Assembly (NCBI GenBank): GCA_903906315.1
Contig: CAIVJW010000054.1
Coordinates: 1-64,000 of the forward strand
Length of the DNA stretch: 64,000 bases
Source of the DNA: an uncultured delta proteobacterium
Lineage (GTDB): Bacteria > Myxococcota_A > Polyangia > Polyangiales > Polyangiaceae
Direction: 5' to 3'
The notes beneath the pieces are model-generated. The model was not told where the DNA came from. It did not search any database and saw only the letters and a program-made list of their open reading frames with translations. Positions 37,074-44,818 of the stretch are shown in pieces; position 1 is the stretch's first letter, and every line of letters begins with the position of its first letter. A program made the position numbers and the translations under genes.

Positions 37074-38810
37074 TCACTGGCAGATTTCCTGGTTGTCGTA
37101 GGGGAACTGGACGGGGGCCACGACGGCGGCGATCTGCTCGGCCGTGGCCTGCTGCTCGCACTTCAGCGCGTCGAGGTAGTCGACGACGTCGACGGTCATG
37201 TAGCCGCGGTTCAGGTCGCCCGTGAGGCGCGATCCGGGGAGCACGGCGAAGAGCGGCGCGTCGCCGAGGTTCTGCGGAGCCTGCGCGTTGCCGCCGGCCC
37301 AGAGCGACCACATCATCGCGGAGACGATGTTCTCGTTGATCTCCTGATCGAGCGGGCCGTTCGGGTCGGCCAGCTGGATGTCGCCCTCGGACCACTTCAT
37401 GGTGCTGAGATCGACCCAGAAGGTCGTGCCCTGCGACTTGCGGAAGGCGATCGGCTCGTTGTTCACGTTGTCGGTCGAGATGTTGGTCTGGCCGACGAAC
37501 GTGGCCCAGCCCTCGCTGTAGGCGAGGCCCGGACGCGACGGCGCGTCGACGTAGTGCGCCCCGCCTTCGCCCGGCGATCGCGAGTAGCTCTGCATCTGCC
37601 AGTGGCCGAACTCGTGGTTGATCGTCGTGCGCGACCAGTGGTGAGGGCTCTTCACCGAGCCGCTGATGTTCAGGCTCGAGTCGTAGTGGTCGGCGAGCTG
37701 ATTGGCCGCGTCGAACACCACGCTCGCGCCGCCCATCTGCGGGGGGGCGAAGCAGCTGCCGCAGTCGAACTGGTTGTCCGGATTCCAGAACACGCCGACG
37801 GTGAGCGGCTGGATGGCCGGGAGCAGGCTCTCGACGCGGAAGATGCCGTAGTCGATCCACTGGAAGATGTGGATGGCGCCCGCGCCGCTGGCCTCGTCGA
37901 CGAGCAGCGCGCCGAGATCGATGTCGTTGCCCGCGCACTTGTCGGCCGGGGCGCAGGTCTCGAAGCCGAAGCTCCAGTATTCGTCCGACTGCTGGTAGTC
38001 GGCGGCGTCGCTCTTGGCCTTGGCGATCGCCATGCGCGGGTTGCCGGTCTGGTCGAAGAGCATCGGCCAGAAGTAGATGTACGACTTGGCGGTCGGCTGC
38101 TTGGTGACCTCGAACGAGAAGTCGCCCGGGTTCGTCCCGTTGCCACCGACGCTCGTGAGGCCCATGCCGATGAGCTCACCGTCCTCGAAGGCGGTGATGA
38201 ACATGTCGACGGCGCCCTCGTTGCCGGTCGTCTCGAAGTCGGTCAGCCCGGCGTTCGGCTTCTTCACCTCGTAGTCGAGGTGGCCGCGGATCGTGACGCC
38301 CGCGCCCTGGTCCTGCTGCGTGCACGCCGCGCCCTTGCCGGGCGACTGGACGCACTTGGCGCCGGTGCACGGGGAGTCGACCCACGCGCCGCCGCTGCAG
38401 ATCTGCAGGTTGTCGACGTCCTTGCACTGCGTGTCGCCCGCGAAGCACGCGCCCGTCGGACGGCACGCGGCCGAGCCCTTCCACATCTCGCAGGCCGTGC
38501 CCTTGTCGCACACGGTGTCGACGATCTTGGGCGCCTGGCCCGCCTCTTCCGAGACGAAGCAGCTCTGAATCTTGGTCTTGTCGGCCGAGCACGCGCCCAT
38601 GACGGGGACGCCATTGCACGCGTCCGCGGCCGCGCCGCCCTGCCCCTGGCCGCCCGCGGCCCCGCCGCCCTGCCCCTGACCGCCGACGCCGGAGCCGGTC
38701 GTGGTCCCGCCGGTCGTCCCGGTCTTGCTATCGGCCTCCGTCACCGTGCAGCCCGACGTGGCGGCCGCAATCCCCAAGCCCACAAGCAGTAGCCCGATGT
38801 TCGAGCGCAT
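37074..38810 (-). CDS. Zinc metalloprotease-like lipoprotein
   Basis: The 578-aa protein has a lipoprotein signal with TSGC (C21), then a Gly/Gln-rich flexible linker (30-63). A Cys-rich module (about 65-165, roughly a dozen Cys, probably disulfide-bonded) and a beta-rich region follow. A zincin core lies at 395-435. The zinc site is HEFGH (H399, E400, H403), with E433 in SEGWATF as likely third ligand, about 30 residues on, in the gluzincin style. It is likely an exported protease on the cell surface, for example for predation or matrix turnover. I do not recognise the exact peptidase family. The next gene downstream encodes a small lipoprotein. Confidence 0.7.
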   Translation of the reverse strand: MRSNIGLLLVGLGIAAATSGCTVTEADSKTGTTGGTTTGSGVGGQGQGGGAAGGQGQGGAAADACNGVPVMGACSADKTKIQSCFVSEEAGQAPKIVDTVCDKGTACEMWKGSAACRPTGACFAGDTQCKDVDNLQICSGGAWVDSPCTGAKCVQSPGKGAACTQQDQGAGVTIRGHLDYEVKKPNAGLTDFETTGNEGAVDMFITAFEDGELIGMGLTSVGGNGTNPGDFSFEVTKQPTAKSYIYFWPMLFDQTGNPRMAIAKAKSDAADYQQSDEYWSFGFETCAPADKCAGNDIDLGALLVDEASGAGAIHIFQWIDYGIFRVESLLPAIQPLTVGVFWNPDNQFDCGSCFAPPQMGGASVVFDAANQLADHYDSSLNISGSVKSPHHWSRTTINHEFGHWQMQSYSRSPGEGGAHYVDAPSRPGLAYSEGWATFVGQTNISTDNVNNEPIAFRKSQGTTFWVDLSTMKWSEGDIQLADPNGPLDQEINENIVSAMMWSLWAGGNAQAPQNLGDAPLFAVLPGSRLTGDLNRGYMTVDVVDYLDALKCEQQATAEQIAAVVAPVQFPYDNQEICQ

Positions 38811-38950
38811 GGTTCCTCCTCGAAGAAGCGCCTAGACCGCGCCCACGGCGCAGGTTCGGCGAACAGCATACGAGCGCGCGCCCCGGGAGCTTCCCAGTGC
38901 GCGCCGGGGAGGCGGCGCGGCGACCCGAGGCCGCCGACGCCGCGCACCGG

Positions 38951-39373
38951 TCACTTGGTGCCAGGCTTCGGGCGACCGCCCGGCGGGGCGGGAATGCCGC
39001 GGCCGACGGTCTGCGCGCCCGTGCCGGCCGGCGGCGTCGCCTTCGTGGCGGGCGCGCCCGTGGCCGGCGGGGCGACGAGGGCGGCCGTGGTGCCGGGAGC
39101 GGCGGTGGTCGGCGGGTTCGCCGCGGGGGGCGTCGCGCCGGGAGCCACGGTGCCCGGCTGCGTGCCGGCGACGCCGGTCCCGGGGACCTGCTTGACGGTG
39201 CCCGGCAGCCCCTGCGGGTAGTTCACGGGGACCTGCGTGTTCGGGTTCTGCTGCGGGGTGGCGGGCGCGGCGGCGGCCGTCTGAGACTCCCCGGACGCGG
39301 CAGGCGCGCTGTCCTTGCTACAGGCCGCGGCAGAGAGACCAAGTCCGAGAACGAGCGCGACGTGAAAACGCAT
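38951..39373 (-). CDS. Low-complexity Pro/Ala/Thr-rich lipoprotein
   Basis: The 140-aa protein has a lipoprotein signal ending AAAC (C18). The mature part is almost entirely low-complexity Ala, Pro, Gly and Thr, with a QNPNTQVPVNYPQGLPG patch. It has no recognisable fold and may serve as a surface spacer or be glycosylated. In-frame codons upstream of ATG 39373 encode Arg-rich residues without a signal, so this start is preferred. It lies divergent from the FHA gene and is downstream, in the same direction, of no close partner (140-nt gap to the metalloprotease gene). Confidence 0.65.
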   Translation of the reverse strand: MRFHVALVLGLGLSAAACSKDSAPAASGESQTAAAAPATPQQNPNTQVPVNYPQGLPGTVKQVPGTGVAGTQPGTVAPGATPPAANPPTTAAPGTTAALVAPPATGAPATKATPPAGTGAQTVGRGIPAPPGGRPKPGTK

Positions 39374-39610
39374 GAACCCTCCAACGTGGAATGAAGACGA
39401 AGCAGCGCGCAGCGAGCGCCGGCACGAGCGCCGTGCGGGCGCGCACATTCTCGGGAACAACCCTCGGCGAGTCAATGGAGCGCCCGGCCTGCGGGCGCTT
39501 CGGCTCGTCGTCGGGTGCGAGCCCGCATACGTGCACCGCCGGGGGAGCCTACGCACGGCGGTCCGCCGAGCTTCCCGGCCGCGAACTTCCTACGGGCGGA
39601 GGCGACGCGG

Positions 39611-39616
39611 TACGCT
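39611..39616 (+). promoter_or_regulatory. Candidate -10 element, FHA/zinc-ribbon gene
   Basis: TACGCT lies 42 nt before ATG 39659, in the divergent intergenic space with the low-complexity lipoprotein gene. It would give a leader of about 35 nt, including the weak purine-rich GCAGAGGA before the start. Confidence 0.3.
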
Positions 39617-39658
39617 GCGCGCCGCGCGGCCCACGCCGTGGCGAGCAGCAGAGGACCG

Positions 39659-40495
39659 ATGCCGATCTTCATCATTCACGCTCTCGGACAGCCCCCTCAA
39701 AAGGTGCGCGTCGACACGCCCCCGGTGCGAGTCGGGCGCGAGGCGGGCAACGACATCGTGGTCCACGACAAGACGGTGTCGCGCGACCACGCGATGTTCC
39801 TGGTCGACTCGGCCGGGCGCTGGGTCGTGAGCTGCGTCTCGGACACCAACGGCGTGGTCGTCGACGGGAAGCTGACCCGCAGCGGCGCGGTGCTGAAGGA
39901 GGGCAGCCAGATCCTCATCGGCGCCGAGCACATGGTCATCTTCAGCGAGAACGAGGTGACCGCGAAGGAGTACCTCGGCTCGGCGGGCGCCTACAGCCGG
40001 GGCGAGTGCGGGACCTGCCACTGGAAGGGCATGATCAGCACGCTGCGCAAGAACATGGCGTGCCCGCGCTGCGGCGGTCACGAGTTCCTCGGCCTCGATC
40101 ACTACGAGAGCTCGGAGGCGCCGCAGTTCCCGGTCGACTCGCCGACCCGCACGACGAGCGTGCAGGAGGTGAAGGAGATCTGGACGCGCCTGAACCAGGC
40201 GAAGCGAAGCGCGATCGAGCGCGTCGACGGCCGCACCGAGCTCGGCGACCGCGTCGGGCTGCAAGAGGCCACCATCTATGAGATGGGCCGCGGCGCGAAG
40301 GCGCACCTTCGGCTCGCCGGGATCGTGATCGGGCGGGCGCGGGTCCTGTGGAGCGGGGACTGCTGGCTCGTCGAGAGCGAGCTGACGTACCCGGCGTGCC
40401 GCGTCAACGGCGAGAAGGTCAAGAGCGCGACGCTCAAGAACGGGGACCAGATCGAGATCGGCTCGAACCGCTTCAAGTTCACCGTCGCGAGCTGA
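39659..40495 (+). CDS. FHA - zinc ribbon - FHA protein
   Basis: The 278-aa cytosolic protein has an FHA domain at 20-98 with the canonical VGRE (R27), SRDH (S41, H44) and SDTNGVVVDG. A zinc-ribbon-like knot follows, C117-x2-C120 and C135-x2-C138. A second, more divergent FHA-like domain (about 190-278) has VIGRARVLW and AEL..PACRVNG-type wording, ending IEIGSNRFKF. FHA domains bind phosphothreonine, so this protein may bring phosphorylated partners together, with the ribbon binding nucleic acid or protein. A Ser/Thr kinase is encoded 2.7 kb downstream. The second FHA lacks the SxxH pair, so phosphobinding there is doubtful. Confidence 0.75.
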   Translation: MPIFIIHALGQPPQKVRVDTPPVRVGREAGNDIVVHDKTVSRDHAMFLVDSAGRWVVSCVSDTNGVVVDGKLTRSGAVLKEGSQILIGAEHMVIFSENEVTAKEYLGSAGAYSRGECGTCHWKGMISTLRKNMACPRCGGHEFLGLDHYESSEAPQFPVDSPTRTTSVQEVKEIWTRLNQAKRSAIERVDGRTELGDRVGLQEATIYEMGRGAKAHLRLAGIVIGRARVLWSGDCWLVESELTYPACRVNGEKVKSATLKNGDQIEIGSNRFKFTVAS

Positions 40496-40539
40496 CGGCC
40501 CGGCGATCCGCGGAGGGGGGCGGCGGCCCCGGGTGGTGC

Positions 40540-40545
40540 TACCGT
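40540..40545 (+). promoter_or_regulatory. Candidate -10 element, Kelch gene
   Basis: TACCGT ends 10 nt before ATG 40556, with no Shine-Dalgarno between. It fits the TAnnnT/near-leaderless pattern of this window. Confidence 0.35.
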
Positions 40546-40555
40546 CGTCGGCCCC

Positions 40556-43237
40556 ATGGCAGGATCTCGGCGAAGGCGGGTCGGACGCGGCACGGTGGCC
40601 GGGGTGATCGCGCTCGCGATCGGCGGCGCGGGCGCAGCGGACGGGGCGGGCGCGCAGGGCCCCGCGATCGAGTCGTCGACGCCGGCCGCGGGGCCGGCGG
40701 CGGTCGCGGACGTCGCGCTGCCCTCGCGAGCGGGCGAGGCGTTCCGGGTGACGGACCGGGCGTCGGGGCTGTGGATGGCGGCGCGGCTCGTCGGCGCGCG
40801 CGACGTCCCGCGCGAGGACCAAGCAGGACGGACGCGCTACCGCGGCGTGCTCGCGGGCGGCGCGGACGAGGTTCACGTCGCGCGCGCCGACGGCACCGAG
40901 GACCTCGTCGTGGTCCCGGCGCCCCTGGCCGAGCCCGCGCTTTCGTACGAGCTGTGGTTGAGCGACGGGGTGGCCGGGCTGCGGGCGGTCGGCGGGGCGA
41001 TCGAGCTGCTCGACCGGGGCGGCGCGCCTCGGCTGCGGGTGACCGCACCGTTCGTCGTCGACGCCGGCGGGGCGCGCCACCCTGCGACGATCGCGGTCTC
41101 CGGCTGCGCGGCCGACACGAGCCCGCGCGCGCCGTGGGGGCGACCGGTGACGCCGCCGGCTTCGCGCCTGTGCGCCGTCACGGTGCGCTGGCAGGCCGGC
41201 CTCGCGCACCCGATCGTCGTCGACCCGCTGTGGAACCTGGCGGGCACGATGGCGTTCTGGCGAAGCGGGCACACCGCGACGCGCCTCGCGAACGGCCGCG
41301 TGCTCGTGGCCGGGGGCTACGTCGAGGACGGCACCGACAACAGCTACGGCATCACCGCGGAGCTGTTCGACCCGACGACGAAGACGTGGGCGGTGACGGG
41401 GCCGCTGGCCCTCGGGCGCGAGGGGCACGACGCCGCGGCGATCGGAGATGGCCGGGTCTTGATCGTCGGCGGCAACGTCTACGCAGGAGACGACACGGAC
41501 GAGACCGAGGCGTACGACCCGGTCAAGGGCACGTTCGAGGTCGTCGGCGCGATGAAGCGGGCGCGCTACGTGATGACCGTCACGGCCCTGCCCGGCGGGC
41601 GCGCGCTCGCCGTGGGCGGCAGGTCGAGGACGGCAAACTCCGACGCCTTCGTGGCCGACGTCGAAGCGTTCGATCCGAAGAGCAACACGTGGCAGCCCGT
41701 CGCGCCCCTCGCCGCCGCGCGAGGCGAGCACGGCGCGGTGGCGCTCGCGGACGGCCGCGTCGTGGTCGCCGGCGGGGCGACGTACGACGCGCTGCTCGCT
41801 TCGGCGGAGATCTTCGACCCGGGGACGGATACCTGGAAGGACGCGGGCCACCTCGGCGAGGCGCGCGGCGGGTTCGCGATGGCCCTCGCCGGCGACGGGC
41901 GTGTGGTCGTGGCGGGCGGCTACGGGATGGCGCCGAGCTACGTGAAGACGGCCGAGGCGTTCGACCCCGGCACGGGCGCGTGGTCGTCGCTGCCCGACCT
42001 GTCGGTCGCGCGCGCCTTCCTGCGCGCGGTGACGCTGCAGAACGGCGCCGTGCTGGTCACGGGCGGCGAGGACAAGGACAGCGTGTACCGGACGACGGAG
42101 GCCTTCGCGACGGGCGACGAGGCCTGGCAGATCCTCCCGTGGATGAGCACCCACCGGACGGCCTTCTCGCTGACGCCGCTGCTCGACGGGACGGTGCTCG
42201 CCGCCGCCGGCGACAACGGCCAGATGCGGATCGACTCGTCCGAGCTGCTCACGCTGCTCCCGACGGCGTCGCCGTGCGACGTGTCGGCCGCCTGCACGAC
42301 GGGCTTCTGCGCGGACGGGGTGTGCTGCGACGCGAGGTGCGGCGAGGCGTGCGTGGCCTGCACGGCGGCGAAGCGCGGCGGTGGGGTCGACGGGCAGTGC
42401 GGCCCGGTGCCGAAGGACACGAACGCGCGCGGCAAGTGCAAGGACACCGGATCGCCGGCCTGCGGCGACGACGGCGTGTGCGACGGCGCGGGCGCGTGCG
42501 AGAAATATCCCGCGGGCGGCGGGTGCACTCCGCGCCCTTGCGAGGATGGCATCGAGTGCGCGAGCCGCCACTGCGCCGATGGAATCTGCTGCGACGCCAC
42601 GTGCGACGGCCCGTGCGAGGCGTGCACGGCCGCGAAGAAGGGACACGGGGTCGACGGGACGTGCGCCCAGGTCACGCGCGGCACCGATCCGGACGGCGAG
42701 TGCAAGGGCGACGAGTCCGGCAGCTGCGCCGCGCTCAAGCTCTGCAACGGCGTCGGCTCCTGCGCCGTGGCGACGGAGGTCTGCGCGCCGTACGTCTGCG
42801 CGGCGCCGACCGGCTGCGCGTCGAGCTGCAGCTCGAACGACGGGTGCGCGGAGGGCTTCCGCTGCGAGAAGGGCGCGTGCGTCGCGACGACGACGGGCTG
42901 CGACGGCGATCACACCGTGACGACGCCGGCGGGCGACCGGGTCGACTGCGCCCCGTTTCGCTGCGGCGCGGACGGCGCGTGCAAAGGGACGTGCGCGTCG
43001 GTCGACGACTGCGCCGAGCCGAGCGTCTGCGATCGCGGGGGTCGCTGCGTGAGCCCGCCGTCCAAGCCGGACGACGCCGCGGACCGTTGCACGTGCCGCG
43101 CGCCGGGCGGGGCCGACGCGCCACGCCCCGTCCCGATCGCGGCGGCGATCCTCGCGGCGATCGCGATCGGGGCGCGCCGGCGCCCGACCCAGCCGCGCCC
43201 GCGGCGGCCCCGGAGCGCGCGCTTCTTGGTAGGCTGA
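40556..43237 (+). CDS. Kelch-repeat, Cys-rich surface protein with MYXO-CTERM-like tail
   Basis: The 893-aa protein has an Arg-rich signal peptide. A beta-rich N-terminal domain (35-225) is followed by about six or seven Kelch/galactose-oxidase-like repeats (230-560; unit like TAxRLANGRVLVAGG...AELFDP), predicting a propeller. Then comes a Cys-rich region (565-840) with CTTGFCADGVCC-type units in two copies. The end has RCTCRAPGG (C845, C847), a short hydrophobic helix (about 861-873) and an Arg-rich tail, a MYXO-CTERM-like sorting signal that should anchor it to the surface. Adhesion or polysaccharide recognition is likely. The kinase gene starts 6 nt after its stop. Confidence 0.8.
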   Translation: MAGSRRRRVGRGTVAGVIALAIGGAGAADGAGAQGPAIESSTPAAGPAAVADVALPSRAGEAFRVTDRASGLWMAARLVGARDVPREDQAGRTRYRGVLAGGADEVHVARADGTEDLVVVPAPLAEPALSYELWLSDGVAGLRAVGGAIELLDRGGAPRLRVTAPFVVDAGGARHPATIAVSGCAADTSPRAPWGRPVTPPASRLCAVTVRWQAGLAHPIVVDPLWNLAGTMAFWRSGHTATRLANGRVLVAGGYVEDGTDNSYGITAELFDPTTKTWAVTGPLALGREGHDAAAIGDGRVLIVGGNVYAGDDTDETEAYDPVKGTFEVVGAMKRARYVMTVTALPGGRALAVGGRSRTANSDAFVADVEAFDPKSNTWQPVAPLAAARGEHGAVALADGRVVVAGGATYDALLASAEIFDPGTDTWKDAGHLGEARGGFAMALAGDGRVVVAGGYGMAPSYVKTAEAFDPGTGAWSSLPDLSVARAFLRAVTLQNGAVLVTGGEDKDSVYRTTEAFATGDEAWQILPWMSTHRTAFSLTPLLDGTVLAAAGDNGQMRIDSSELLTLLPTASPCDVSAACTTGFCADGVCCDARCGEACVACTAAKRGGGVDGQCGPVPKDTNARGKCKDTGSPACGDDGVCDGAGACEKYPAGGGCTPRPCEDGIECASRHCADGICCDATCDGPCEACTAAKKGHGVDGTCAQVTRGTDPDGECKGDESGSCAALKLCNGVGSCAVATEVCAPYVCAAPTGCASSCSSNDGCAEGFRCEKGACVATTTGCDGDHTVTTPAGDRVDCAPFRCGADGACKGTCASVDDCAEPSVCDRGGRCVSPPSKPDDAADRCTCRAPGGADAPRPVPIAAAILAAIAIGARRRPTQPRPRRPRSARFLVG
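43230..43235 (+). promoter_or_regulatory. Candidate -10 element, kinase gene
   Basis: TAGGCT ends 8 nt before GTG 43244. It overlaps the last codons of the Kelch gene and would give a near-leaderless mRNA. Read-through from the Kelch gene is an alternative source of kinase transcript. Confidence 0.3.
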
Positions 43238-43243
43238 CCCGCG

Positions 43244-44800
43244 GTGCTGACGACCCTCGGCGACAAGTACCGGATCGTGCGGGAGCTCGGCGCGGGCGGC
43301 ATGGGTGCCGTGCACGAGGCGGTGCACCTCCGCACGGGTCGGCACGTCGCGGTGAAGACCCTGCGCGGAGGGGCGCTCTTCGACGCCGCCGCGCTCGCGC
43401 GGTTTCAGCGCGAGGCGCGCGCGGTGGGCGCCATCGACACGAAGCACATCGTCCAGGTGCTCGACGGCGGCTTCGATGACGCCTCCGGGCAGCACTACAT
43501 GGTGATGGAGCTGCTCGCGGGCGAGGATCTCGCGCACCTGATGGACCGGGTCGGGCCGCTGCCACGCGACGCGGCGCTCCGCATCGCGGCGCAGGCCGCG
43601 GCCGGGCTGGTGAAGGCGCACGAGGCCGGCGTCGTGCACCGCGACATCAAGCCCGCGAACATCTTCCTCGCGCACCAGGAAGGCGGCGAGATCGTCGTCA
43701 AGCTGCTCGACTTCGGCATCGCGAAGACGACCGACCGGCTGGCCGACGTCGAGTCCGCCGCCCTGACGCGGACGGGGAGCATGATCGGCACGCCGCTCTA
43801 CATGTCGCCCGAGCAGGCGAAGGGCCTCCGATCGATCGATCACCGCACGGACGTGTGGTCGCTCGGGGCGGTGCTCTTCCAGATGCTCACCGGGCGCTCG
43901 CCGCACCACTCCGTCGAGCACACGATGGGGCAGCTCATCGTGGCGATCGTGACCGAGGAGCCACGCTCGCCGCGGGAGATCGCCCCGTGGATCGACCCCG
44001 AGGTCGCGACGGTCGTGACGCGGGCGCTGCAGCTCGATCCGGGCGCGCGGTTCGCCACGGCGCGCGCGATGCTCGAGGCGCTCCGCGGGTGCCTGCCCGA
44101 CGGGATGGACCTCCGGCCGGAGGCGCTCGTCGGGGTGCCCACCGATCAGCGGGCGATGGCGCCGCGCGCGGTGGTGTACTCGACCGAGACGCCGCCGTCG
44201 CGGCGGTCGATCGAGGAGGCCGGCGTCGCCTCGACGACCTGGCAGGGGACGACGAGCGGATCGGCGCTGGTCGGGGACGCGGCGGCCCGGCGCCGGCGGC
44301 GCGGGATCGTGGCGGGCGGCGTCGCGATCGCGGCGGCGGTCGCGGCGATCGGGGTCGCCTCGATCGGGCGGCGAGGGACGGCGGTGCCGGTCCCGATCGG
44401 GAGCGCGGCCGCGACGATGCCGCTGACGAGCGCACGACCGGTCCTCCTCGCGGTCCCCGAGGGCGCGACGGTCGAGGTCGACGGCGCGCGCGCCGAGGTG
44501 AGCGGCGGCGCGGTCGAGATCCGCGGCGAACCGGGATCGACCCACCGCGTGACCGTCCGCCTCGGCGAGCTGCGCGTCACCGAGTCGGTCGTGATCGCGA
44601 AGGAGGGGGCCTTCCCGCCGAGGATCGATCTGGCGCCGACCGCCGCCCGGGCGACGGCGGCGCCGATCGCCGGGGCCGGTGGCCAGGGCGCGCCGGCCCG
44701 ACCCCGCCCGGTCGAGAGCGCCGCGGCGAGCCCGAGGCCCGCGCCCCCCAAGGCAGCGGCGCCCGCGGCGGTGCCCGCGCACGCCACCACGTTCGAGTGA
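43244..44800 (+). CDS. Transmembrane Ser/Thr protein kinase (PEGA-like outer domain)
   Basis: The 518-aa protein starts at GTG 43244. Its Hanks-type kinase domain (8-285) has the Gly loop GAGGMG (16-21), the ATP lysine VAVK (K38), HRDIKPAN (catalytic D134) and DFG (156-158), plus SPEQ at 188-191. All key residues are present, so it is probably active. A juxtamembrane linker leads to one membrane helix (about 354-375). The outer region holds a PEGA-like module (PEGATVEVDGARAEV) and a Pro/Ala-rich tail. It may sense envelope state and phosphorylate FHA-containing partners. The next gene, 18 nt downstream, encodes another PEGA protein. Confidence 0.9.
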   Translation: MLTTLGDKYRIVRELGAGGMGAVHEAVHLRTGRHVAVKTLRGGALFDAAALARFQREARAVGAIDTKHIVQVLDGGFDDASGQHYMVMELLAGEDLAHLMDRVGPLPRDAALRIAAQAAAGLVKAHEAGVVHRDIKPANIFLAHQEGGEIVVKLLDFGIAKTTDRLADVESAALTRTGSMIGTPLYMSPEQAKGLRSIDHRTDVWSLGAVLFQMLTGRSPHHSVEHTMGQLIVAIVTEEPRSPREIAPWIDPEVATVVTRALQLDPGARFATARAMLEALRGCLPDGMDLRPEALVGVPTDQRAMAPRAVVYSTETPPSRRSIEEAGVASTTWQGTTSGSALVGDAAARRRRRGIVAGGVAIAAAVAAIGVASIGRRGTAVPVPIGSAAATMPLTSARPVLLAVPEGATVEVDGARAEVSGGAVEIRGEPGSTHRVTVRLGELRVTESVVIAKEGAFPPRIDLAPTAARATAAPIAGAGGQGAPARPRPVESAAASPRPAPPKAAAPAAVPAHATTFE

Positions 44801-44818
44801 CGGAAGGATCCGGCGACC

